A stretch of 5,138 nt of DNA from an uncultured bacterium (GTDB lineage Bacteria > Patescibacteria > Microgenomatia > Levybacterales > UBA12049): positions 1-5,138 of the forward strand of contig CAMPGJ010000085.1 in assembly GCA_946885425.1 (NCBI GenBank). The letters are read 5' to 3'. Shown here piece by piece: positions 1-5,096 of this stretch. The position numbers and the translations under genes are program-made. Under the pieces are notes generated by a model. That model made no database searches. It saw nothing but the letters and a program-made list of their open reading frames with translations, and had not been told where the DNA came from. Numbering within the stretch: the stretch's first letter is position 1; every line of letters begins with the position of its first letter.

Positions 1-34
1 AACTCAATGGAAATGGCAAATGGACAATGGAAAA
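1..34. repeat. Degenerate AT-rich tandem repeat after the HD gene
   Basis: Short, imperfect iterations of an 'AATGGAAA'-like unit (aatgg, aaatgg, caaatgg, acaatgg) fill the start of the window and stop at the stop codon of the HD-domain gene. No reading frame or hairpin is visible. It resembles in style, though not in sequence, the 'TTGGATA' repeat beyond the stop of the lysyl-oxidase-like gene. The window edge cuts it, so its full length is unknown. Confidence 0.45.
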
Positions 35-610
35 TTAGAGCCCTAGCTCTTTCCCTACTAACTTCATTCCCCCCAGTACTATTTTGATGAATTCATCCAG
101 TTTTAGTCCCAGGGTTACTTCGCATAATAATATTGTTCTTCTGTCAGCGCCCGGCGCGAATGATTTCTCATGAAAACGGTTCATGACAAATTCAGGAGTG
201 AGAAGGTAGATTCTTTTATCAGGTTGGATAAATGCTGCAGCAACAATCAGACCTGTTAATTGATCACAGGTAGTGATGGACCAGTCCATGATTGTTTTTG
301 GATCAATTTTTGTATATTGGTAGTTGTGCGCTTGAATTGCGTAGGCAACATCAGAGGGTATGGTCGCCCGTTCCTTTTCGATTAGCAGGAGCCCATGCTT
401 TTCTGGATGGCCGCGTGAGAGATCGTAATCAGCATCGTGCAAAAGTCCTGTTATCCCCCATTTTTCTTCATCCCATTTATTATATTTATCTCTTGGTGTA
501 AGTCTTTTGTAGAGTGCCTTCATTGCCGCTTCTGTAGCGATACTATGTTTGATGAGCTCTTTGTTGGTGAGGTATTTTATTAGCAGCTGATATGCTTCCG
601 CTCTTGTCAT
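35..610 (-). CDS. HD-domain (HDIG-type) phosphohydrolase
   Basis: A 191-residue soluble protein with the layout of small HD-superfamily metal-dependent phosphohydrolases. Visible metal-site residues are H22 (in KHSIATEA), the H58-D59 doublet (GLLHDADYD), H68 and H72 (HPEKHG), H95 (AIQAHNY) and D116 (TCDQLTG). These match the H...HD...H...H...D order of HD proteins that bind one or two metals and hydrolyse phosphate esters, often of nucleotides. The substrate cannot be read from the sequence. There is no signal peptide or membrane segment. The ATG start at 610 lies 23 bp after the stop of the upstream HD hydrolase, so the two are probably co-transcribed. An AGGGAG sits 15 nt before the ATG, farther than usual for a ribosome binding site. 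The conserved H22 near the N-terminus supports this start. The family call is firm; the physiological role is unknown. Confidence 0.88.
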   Translation of the reverse strand: MTRAEAYQLLIKYLTNKELIKHSIATEAAMKALYKRLTPRDKYNKWDEEKWGITGLLHDADYDLSRGHPEKHGLLLIEKERATIPSDVAYAIQAHNYQYTKIDPKTIMDWSITTCDQLTGLIVAAAFIQPDKRIYLLTPEFVMNRFHEKSFAPGADRRTILLCEVTLGLKLDEFIKIVLGGMKLVGKELGL

Positions 611-633
611 GATATATCAAGTATACTCCCTTA

Positions 634-1593
634 CTATTCCTGCTTCCAGTACTGCTTGAAGTCAAATGTTTCATTCAAAGTTTGTTTGGATAGATCAACA
701 GCTGTTTGGAGTAAAATAGAAAGATCCTGTCTCCCCTGTGAATCAAATAGCCGGGGTATTCTGTTGTCTTCTGTATTTTTAATAATAACTTTCCTCTTAT
801 TTTGGGCATATTTTTCATGAGCCTCTCTATTTTTTGCTGTATCATTCAGATAGAGCGTAAATTGTTTTCCGGCGGATTTAGCGATACTGATAGGGTTCAA
901 AATATTAAATGTTTCCCTATTTTGTTTTTCATAAAAAGCCCTTTTCATAGCAAATGATCCTGGTATGTCTATTGGGTCCAGTAAGTTTACTATGTTATCA
1001 GCTGCTTTTATTATATCTAGAGCAAGCAATGGATTTCTAAGGTTTTTATCTTTTATTTGTTCGCAGTACTGGGGCTCTTTCAATGTGTGTTTATTTCTAT
1101 CAGATTCAAATCGCACCTTACTTAGTGCATAAACACCTTCATCCACGTTTTTCCCGAATTCTCTTGTAATTTCAGATCTATACATTTTTGCAGTCTCTAT
1201 GTCTTTAGCATCTTCAACTGTATCGTGCAGGAGTGCAATAAGTGTTGTTTCTGTGGCTGATATTGTACGTTTTGAGGTTATTTCCTTAGCTACTAAATAG
1301 TTGGCAACAGTCGCTACTTGCAATGGATGGATATAATATGGTGCTCCTGTCAGCTTACGTTCTTGTCCTTCATGAGCCTTTTTTGCAAAATTCATTGCTC
1401 TGGTAATTTTGTTCTTATCCAATTCTGGAGTTACGCTTTCTAATGCCTGAACACTTTCCCAATATTTTCTTTCAAGTTTATTTGGATTATATTCTAGCAA
1501 AACATCAGCATGGGAGGATAAAAAATGAGATGCTTCTGTTCGGAGCCTCTGCTGTTCTGGCACGTTGTATGGGACTGATTCTCGTCTATCCAT
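634..1593 (-). CDS. RelA/SpoT-type HD hydrolase without synthetase domain
   Basis: A 319-residue cytoplasmic protein. Residues about 60-205 are an HD_4-type domain like the (p)ppGpp hydrolase half of RelA/SpoT and the stand-alone MESH1/small alarmone hydrolases. Signatures in order: H74 and R79 (AHEGQERK), G83 and Y86-H89-P90 (GAPYYIHP), H123-D124 with E127-D128 (LLHDTVED), the EFGKNVDEGVYALSKV helix at 145-160, and D199 with N203 (KAADNIVNL). The metal ligands and the ED pair needed for pyrophosphate removal all appear intact. No synthetase, TGS or ACT domain follows. Instead there are about 60 residues before the domain and 115 after it (Lys/Asn-rich) that I cannot assign. It is therefore longer than typical single-domain alarmone hydrolases. 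Substrate is inferred: ppGpp is the first guess, NADPH or another nucleotide is possible. The ATG at 1593 has no clear Shine-Dalgarno; the next Met (67) would cut into the domain. It lies just downstream of the tRNA debris and 23 bp before the next HD gene. Confidence 0.85.
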   Translation of the reverse strand: MDRRESVPYNVPEQQRLRTEASHFLSSHADVLLEYNPNKLERKYWESVQALESVTPELDKNKITRAMNFAKKAHEGQERKLTGAPYYIHPLQVATVANYLVAKEITSKRTISATETTLIALLHDTVEDAKDIETAKMYRSEITREFGKNVDEGVYALSKVRFESDRNKHTLKEPQYCEQIKDKNLRNPLLALDIIKAADNIVNLLDPIDIPGSFAMKRAFYEKQNRETFNILNPISIAKSAGKQFTLYLNDTAKNREAHEKYAQNKRKVIIKNTEDNRIPRLFDSQGRQDLSILLQTAVDLSKQTLNETFDFKQYWKQE

Positions 1594-1620
1594 GTATGTA
1601 TGGTAGCAATTTATGAGTTT

Positions 1621-1654
1621 CAGCCAGAGGCTGATCGTCCTCTGGGCGAAACTG
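1621..1654 (-). repeat. Double-hairpin repeat, copy A
   Basis: This 34-bp unit matches copy B (1701-1734) at 29 of 34 positions and lies exactly 80 bp from it. Each copy holds two small stem-loops: CAGCC-aga-GGCTG at 1621-1633, then TCGTCC-tct-GGGCGA at 1635-1649 (+ strand reading). In copy B the first stem is CGGCC/GGCCG, so two of the five differences are a compensating pair. In minus-strand RNA the second stem of copy A has one C-A mismatch. The right part of the unit is also the 3' acceptor strand of the tRNA-Val remnant, so the repeat probably comes from a tRNA 3' end plus its trailer. No T-run follows, so it is not a classical terminator. Confidence 0.7.
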
Positions 1655-1706
1655 GACTTGAACCAGTGACCTCTTCAATGTCAATGAAGCGCTCTAGCCT
1701 CGGCCC
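1643..1706 (-). pseudogene. tRNA-Val(GAC) remnant lacking the 5' half of the D arm
   Basis: This is a second tRNA-Val-like sequence downstream of the intact gene. From the end of the D arm through the anticodon arm and variable loop (1666-1696) it is identical over 31 nt to 1769-1799 of the intact gene, including anticodon GAC at 1682-1680. Its T stem is a perfect 5-bp pair (ACTGG/CCAGT) that differs from the intact gene's ACAGG/CCTGT by a compensating change, and its 3' acceptor strand is TTCGCCC, not TAACTCC. A possible 5' strand, GGGCcGAG at 1706-1699, pairs only with one bulged C, and the D stem's 5' half (GCTCAGTTGG) is missing. It therefore looks like the decayed relic of a different tRNA-Val gene rather than a copy of its neighbour. 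A functional D-armless tRNA is not expected in bacteria. Confidence 0.7.
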
Positions 1707-2073
1707 AAGGCCGATCGTCCTCTGGACGAAACTGAGCTCCACTTGTGGAGTTAACAGGACTCGAACCTGTGACCTCTTCAATGTCAATGAAGCGCTCTAC
1801 CAACTGAGCTATAACTCCTCTATCGGATCCATTACTTGGCAAATTGCTTTTTTTATTTTTACCAATACCTGTTTTATAAAAGTCTTCTTTTTTTAGAGAG
1901 TCGTCTTTACATAAGAAGCTTTCATAATAGACTAGTTTGAAGGGACCATTTTGTCTTGTCCAATTATTACTTCCTTGATTATGCTCATCAACTCTCAGGT
2001 TTGGATCTTTTGCTGATCTGCCAACGTAGATTTTATTATTCTTTAGGCTCTTAGCAAAATATATAAAGTGCAT
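1681..2073 (-). CDS. GIY-YIG nuclease-domain protein running into tRNA-Val
   Basis: The frame is 130 codons, but only the first 80-85 residues look like protein. They form a small stand-alone GIY-YIG domain of the UvrC/YhbQ-like type: FIYF near the start, IYVG at 15-18, R27 in LRVDEHNQG, the LVYYESF strand at 48-53 and catalytic E63 in LKKEDFYKTGIG. All core nuclease residues seem present. Such domains bind a divalent metal and cut DNA; the role of these small proteins is mostly unknown. There is no stop before the tRNA: codon 86 is the first three bases of tRNA-Val, and residues 87-110 (VIAQLVERF...VTGSSPVNST) are the familiar in-frame translation of a tRNA gene. The stop lies in the tRNA remnant at 1683-1681. 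The natural product may be shorter, made from a tRNA-processed message, or the 3' end may be decayed. The ATG at 2073 is well placed for the domain; the ribosome site is weak. Confidence 0.75.
   Translation of the reverse strand: MHFIYFAKSLKNNKIYVGRSAKDPNLRVDEHNQGSNNWTRQNGPFKLVYYESFLCKDDSLKKEDFYKTGIGKNKKSNLPSNGSDRGVIAQLVERFIDIEEVTGSSPVNSTSGAQFRPEDDRPWAEARALH
1701..1734 (-). repeat. Double-hairpin repeat, copy B
   Basis: Partner of the repeat at 1621-1654. It forms CGGCC-caa-GGCCG (1701-1713) followed by a perfect TCGTCC-tct-GGACGA stem (1715-1729). On the minus strand it follows GGAGCTCAGTT, which resembles the 5' part of a tRNA-Val (GGAG plus GCTCAGTT of the D arm) joined directly to an acceptor-like TTCGTCCA. 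CAGTT occurs both in a tRNA D arm and at the T-stem/acceptor junction of the remnant, so an internal deletion through that short repeat would explain the junction. This origin is inferred. Confidence 0.6.
1737..1750 (-). repeat. Small palindrome at the tRNA-Val 3' end
   Basis: CTCCAC-tt-GTGGAG is a perfect 6-bp inverted repeat whose right arm includes four bases of the tRNA acceptor 3' strand (1747-1753). In the precursor RNA the trailer GTGGAG could compete with the tRNA 5' end GGAG for the same CTCC. There is no U-run, so it is not a normal terminator. It may simply be a by-product of the duplicated tRNA 5' end in the debris downstream. Confidence 0.4.
1746..1818 (-). tRNA. tRNA-Val (anticodon GAC)
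   Basis: A complete 73-nt cloverleaf. The acceptor stem GGAGTTA (1818-1812) pairs perfectly with TAACTCC (1753-1747), and the discriminator base A is at 1746. The D arm is GCTC-AGTTGGTA-GAGC. The anticodon stem CTTCA/TGAAG (1792-1788, 1780-1776) closes the loop TTGACAT with anticodon GAC at 1785-1783, which reads valine GUC/GUU. The variable loop is AGGTC, and the T stem ACAGG/CCTGT closes the loop TTCGAGT. The 3' CCA is not encoded (the DNA continues CAA), so it must be added enzymatically. The gene lies inside the 3' part of the upstream GIY-YIG reading frame on the same strand. It may be processed from that transcript; I see no convincing separate promoter. Confidence 0.97.
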
Positions 2074-2099
2074 ACTCGCTTTACCGCCGAGATGAGCTT

Positions 2100-2105
2100 A
2101 TTATA
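2100..2105 (-). promoter_or_regulatory. Possible -10 box for GIY-YIG/tRNA-Val
   Basis: A perfect TATAAT on the minus strand begins two bases after the M20 peptidase stop codon and 26 bp before the GIY-YIG start codon. The matching -35 position reads TTTCTT or CTTTCT, which is poor, so this is a tentative site. It would let the nuclease frame and the tRNA be transcribed apart from the peptidase gene. Confidence 0.35.
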
Positions 2106-2107
2106 CC

Positions 2108-3181
2108 TCATTTAATAGAAAGAAGAAAGGTTTTCAGTATCATGTAATAGTGCTCTAAGCTCTTGGTGTATACCCATTCATCTGCGCCGTGGTGACCGTG
2201 TCCGACTGGTCCAAACTCGACTACGTCTAATCCGAGTTCACTAAAGTATCTCCCATCTGAAGCTCCGTGTGCTTTTGCTATGGATACTTCTGTCTGTAAT
2301 ATTTTTTCGCTGCAGTCTCTGAGATGCGTAAAGTAAAATCCATTTGGATCAGAGTATTGAGGAACATCTTTGTTAAGTATTTCAAATTGTATGTCCGGAG
2401 GAATGAGAGCTTGCAGTTTCGGAACAATCGTTTCTATTTCATTGTTGGTATATCGTACATTGAGATATGCTTCACAATGTTGAGGAACAATATTATGAGC
2501 GTTATTATCTGTGTCTATTTTTGAAATTGTCACTGTTGTTTCTGCTGTTTCTTCCTCTGGAATAGGGTATGCTTGGATGATACTATCAAGAGCTTCGTAC
2601 ATCTTCCAGACAGCATTTTTTCCGAGCCAAGGATATGCACTATGGGCCGATTTGCCTTTGGACGTTAATTTTATATTAAGGACAGCTTTGGTTTCATGGA
2701 TGAGGCGGAAATCTGTGCTTTCTCCTATGATGGCAAATTCTGAACGGACTCCTTTGCCAAGCTGGTGCTTAACGCCATTTTCTCCTCCAATTTCTTCATC
2801 AGTAGTAAGTTGCAGTCCCAATGAATATGGAAGGGTTTTACCTAGTTCTTTGAACAAAAGTATCATTACCGCGGCTGAGCCTTTCATATCTTTGGCTCCC
2901 CTACCCCATATTTTTCCTTCTTTTTCTTCGGGGAGAAATTGTGATTTTTCCGCGGGAACGACGTCCAGATGCGCGCTAAGAATGATCTTAAAATTTTGGT
3001 TGTCTTTACCGGTATTGCTATAGAGGAGACTTGGAACCCCATTTGACGCATATGGGGTAAATTCATATTCGGGCAAGTATTTTTTTGCTAGTTCTAGGAC
3101 TTCAATTAATTGTTCTGGATTGCCTGCATCAGAGGGGATAGAAATAAGCTCCTTGGTAAGTGTAAATATTGTTTTATCCAT
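2108..3181 (-). CDS. M20-family metallopeptidase (ArgE/DapE/CPG2 group)
   Basis: A 357-residue cytoplasmic zinc-dependent amidohydrolase/peptidase. Metal and catalytic residues are in the canonical order: H71 and D73 (SAHLDVVP), bridging D98 (GRGAKDMKG), general-base pair E129-E130 (TTDEEIGG), E154 (IIGESTDF) and a C-terminal H331 (HHGADEWV, an HxxDE motif). The inserted dimerisation domain, about 160-270, contains GKSAHSAYPWLGKNAV with conserved H180. Family members cleave N-acyl amino acids, N-succinyl-diaminopimelate or dipeptides. Sequence reading alone does not choose between acetylornithine deacetylase, DapE and a peptide-scavenging carboxypeptidase, and no arginine or lysine biosynthesis genes are nearby, so no symbol is given. 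Length is normal for the family. The ATG at 3181 follows a good promoter with a leader of only about 17 nt and no Shine-Dalgarno. The gene looks intact. Confidence 0.93.
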   Translation of the reverse strand: MDKTIFTLTKELISIPSDAGNPEQLIEVLELAKKYLPEYEFTPYASNGVPSLLYSNTGKDNQNFKIILSAHLDVVPAEKSQFLPEEKEGKIWGRGAKDMKGSAAVMILLFKELGKTLPYSLGLQLTTDEEIGGENGVKHQLGKGVRSEFAIIGESTDFRLIHETKAVLNIKLTSKGKSAHSAYPWLGKNAVWKMYEALDSIIQAYPIPEEETAETTVTISKIDTDNNAHNIVPQHCEAYLNVRYTNNEIETIVPKLQALIPPDIQFEILNKDVPQYSDPNGFYFTHLRDCSEKILQTEVSIAKAHGASDGRYFSELGLDVVEFGPVGHGHHGADEWVYTKSLEHYYMILKTFLLSIK

Positions 3182-3205
3182 TATTATTACTACTTTATTA
3201 CAAAT

Positions 3206-3234
3206 AGTATACGTTGTTTCGTATTGAAGTTCAA
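3206..3234 (-). promoter_or_regulatory. Sigma-70-like promoter of the M20 peptidase gene
   Basis: On the minus strand, TTGAAC (3234-3229, 4 of 6 matches to TTGACA) and TATACT (3211-3206, 5 of 6 to TATAAT) are separated by exactly 17 bp. Transcription would begin near 3199, giving a leader of about 17 nt before the ATG at 3181. This leader is too short for a riboswitch and has no clear ribosome binding site. Confidence 0.6.
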
Positions 3235-3301
3235 GGTGACCGCTGCGGGAGTTGAGAGTTGAGAAATGTTTATAAGGAAAATTATTTATTTATACTTCTG
3301 G

Positions 3302-3321
3302 ATTCCCGTGTTCACGGGAAT
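3302..3321. repeat. 20-bp palindrome ATTCCC-N8-GGGAAT (dRS3/REP-like)
   Basis: ATTCCCGTG and CACGGGAAT form a perfect 9-bp inverted repeat around TT, in the flanking context ctgg...gaca. The outer pattern ATTCCC-N8-GGGAAT is the same as that of the dispersed dRS3 repeats of Neisseria, and similar palindromes occur in intergenic DNA of other bacteria. It sits about 50 bp beyond the stop of the lysyl-oxidase-like gene and 70 bp before the M20 promoter. As RNA it would form a strong hairpin, but neither strand has a T-run directly after it, so its role as a terminator is doubtful; it could protect the 3' end of the message. Confidence 0.65.
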
Positions 3322-3333
3322 GACAAAAAGGAA

Positions 3334-3370
3334 TTGGATATTGGATATTTGACATTAGATATTTGATATT
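3334..3370. repeat. Degenerate AT-rich tandem repeat at the 3' end of the LOX-like gene
   Basis: Imperfect iterations of TTGGATA/TTAGATAT/TTGATAT (TTGGATA, TTGGATAT, TTTGACAT, TTAGATAT, TTTGATAT) run up to and overlap the stop codon of the lysyl-oxidase-like gene by two bases. It has no coding content. The gene's stop may itself have been supplied by the repeat. Confidence 0.5.
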
Positions 3371-5096
3371 AATTATTCACATAAGGAGCTGTTAACATGA
3401 GGTATTTGCCTTCTTTGGGGCAGGTAAATGTGGCAGTGCGTTGATCTGTGGAGGTGATGGCATCATCGTATGAGCATGAGAATCCATCAGGACATACACG
3501 AAGTAATTCTTTGGAGTTTGTTACCGTAACCTTCTCCCCTGCTTTACATGTCTTTACCTCATTCATATCCCAACCGCAATTTCTCTTACCTCCAAAATCA
3601 ATGGTTTCGCAGGCTTGATTGATAGAGCTTCCTGTTTTTGGGATAGTGACAGTTACGGTCTCTTTATTATTTTTGTAGTATTCTTTATTGGCGCTGCAGC
3701 CCTGTTTGAGTACCGGTTTTCCTTGGCTTACAATTGGTCTGCCGTTATCATCAAATGCAGGGACATAGTTGTGGGTATTGGGTCGTCCTTCGCAAAGTAA
3801 TTTTTCCGTGTTTACTTCCATTGAAAGTTGGAATTGTTCTGATTCACCTGAGATTGGCAGATCAGTAATGTCTACCCATTGGCAATCCAGCCCGATAAAA
3901 TATTCATCTTCCCAACCGGCATTGATACCCTGATTCTGGCAGTCAAATTCTGAATTGAATGGAGTATTTGGATCATTTCTGGTTCTATCTGTTCCTTGTA
4001 CACAAAAGCTTTGTTTACTTCCTGCGATAGGTGCTTGTCCCTGTTTGCCGAGGCTATATTGTGCGTATCCATCCATATGATAATGCTTGTGGCAGGCATT
4101 ATAATGAAATTGATTTGTTTTTTCCATTTCTGTTTCGGTGCCAAATGTCAGGTCTGTATCGCCTATATTTTTTGTTGCGCCGTTGAACCTCAGCAGTCGT
4201 CGGACGCCAGGGCCTTTGACACATGCTTCCTGGATGGCACAGGAATTGGGCTCAAATTTTTTATATACAATATCATATGTCCCCAATTTCTCTTTATTTA
4301 CTATGAAATCAATTCCTTTACTTACTTCAGTTGTGTCTGTTTGCCATTTTTCGGCAAGCCTCTGATCATAGTCTACTCTTCCGAAGTGTACTGTGAGAGA
4401 GCCGACGCCATTTTCTTTTTGAAGGACATTTAGACATGCATCCATGGGTTTTCCTGAAGGATTCTTGCACAGATTGACTCCCGGAGCACATCTGGGATCA
4501 AAATATTCCCCATAATTTTTATCATCGACATTTCCTAATGGGACACCATCCTGATTGGCGCAAGCATAGCCGAGTCTTTGAAAAAGTTTGGTTGGATCAG
4601 CCGGGACGATGAAGACTTCAGTATATGCGTCATTTTCATTGTCTAGTCCAGGTAGTGCATAGTACAGCTGGTCTTCCCGTGTAACCATATACCCGTCCAT
4701 TGTATATGGGATAATTATACGTTTGCGGCTTTGATCATAGGAGCTTTTTTGTATAGTAATATGCATGTCTTGCGTAGGAAGCGGAATTGCAGGGTCACGA
4801 AAGATTGTCTGATAATGTGCGGTTCTCACCTGTTGATGAATTAGCTGCTCAAATGTTTTGGTTGTTTTTGGATTGTTCTGGGAAAGATAGAGAGTTGCTA
4901 GTTGTTCACTCCATTTTCCTTCCTGAGATATATCGAGCTCAAGTTTTCCCTGGATTTCAACCGATATGAGTACAGGATCATATTTTTTTTCAGGAGTGAG
5001 CCAGGAGAAGTCTCCAAAATAACCAAGTAGTCCTCCTACGATAAGTGAAAAAAAGACGAGTATCCCAATAAACAGCAATTTAAATCCAATTTTCAT
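3369..5096 (-). CDS. Membrane-anchored lysyl oxidase-like protein
   Basis: A 575-residue protein. Residues 7-27 form one hydrophobic segment after a short Lys-containing N-terminus, with no lipobox Cys, so it is probably a signal anchor holding the rest outside the membrane. Residues about 298-420 are a lysyl oxidase catalytic domain: VRRLLRFNGATKNIGDTD, then FHYNACHKHYHMDGYAQY with the copper triad H336/H338/H340, then SKQSFCV with K361, then DEYFIGLDCQWVDITDLP with Y399. K361 and Y399 match the Lys and Tyr that crosslink into lysine tyrosylquinone in animal lysyl oxidases, with similar spacing (38 versus 35). The enzyme is thus predicted to oxidise primary amines, such as protein lysine side chains, to aldehydes using O2 and copper. 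About 250 residues before and 140 after the domain are unassigned. Eighteen cysteines, eight of them after residue 430, suggest disulfides. The ATG at 5096 directly precedes the anchor; the ribosome site is poor. The 42 bp upstream show no firm promoter. Confidence 0.88.
   Translation of the reverse strand: MKIGFKLLFIGILVFFSLIVGGLLGYFGDFSWLTPEKKYDPVLISVEIQGKLELDISQEGKWSEQLATLYLSQNNPKTTKTFEQLIHQQVRTAHYQTIFRDPAIPLPTQDMHITIQKSSYDQSRKRIIIPYTMDGYMVTREDQLYYALPGLDNENDAYTEVFIVPADPTKLFQRLGYACANQDGVPLGNVDDKNYGEYFDPRCAPGVNLCKNPSGKPMDACLNVLQKENGVGSLTVHFGRVDYDQRLAEKWQTDTTEVSKGIDFIVNKEKLGTYDIVYKKFEPNSCAIQEACVKGPGVRRLLRFNGATKNIGDTDLTFGTETEMEKTNQFHYNACHKHYHMDGYAQYSLGKQGQAPIAGSKQSFCVQGTDRTRNDPNTPFNSEFDCQNQGINAGWEDEYFIGLDCQWVDITDLPISGESEQFQLSMEVNTEKLLCEGRPNTHNYVPAFDDNGRPIVSQGKPVLKQGCSANKEYYKNNKETVTVTIPKTGSSINQACETIDFGGKRNCGWDMNEVKTCKAGEKVTVTNSKELLRVCPDGFSCSYDDAITSTDQRTATFTCPKEGKYLMLTAPYVNN

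Noticed and set aside
1643..1706. Remnant as a functional second tRNA-Val
   Set aside because: The 5' half of the D arm is missing and the acceptor stem pairs only with a bulge; the intact anticodon and T arms are not enough.
1621..1734. The two spaced repeats as a CRISPR array
   Set aside because: There are only two imperfect copies, the 46-bp spacer is tRNA sequence, and no cas gene is present.
1600..1896. Plus-strand 98-codon open frame with NRTRTCDLFNVNEALYQLSY-like sequence
   Set aside because: This is the well-known antisense translation of tRNA genes; the frame lies opposite tRNA-Val and its remnant and has no protein-like character.
2511..3023. Plus-strand 170-codon open frame opposite the M20 peptidase
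   Set aside because: It is the complement of a gene with all family motifs intact and shows no recognisable domain of its own.
2884..3066. 60-codon minus-strand frame inside the M20 gene
   Set aside because: It is out of frame within a well-supported gene, with no start signal of its own.
2108..3181. Naming the M20 protein argE or dapE
   Set aside because: The shared motifs do not separate these enzymes, and no pathway genes lie nearby.
3302..3321. Palindrome as a rho-independent terminator of the lysyl-oxidase-like gene
   Set aside because: The stem is strong, but no T-run directly follows it on either strand.
3996..4433. Plus-strand 145-codon Cys/Phe-rich open frame opposite the lysyl-oxidase-like gene
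   Set aside because: It is a shadow of the real coding strand; its hydrophobic look comes from reading the complement of the lysyl oxidase domain.
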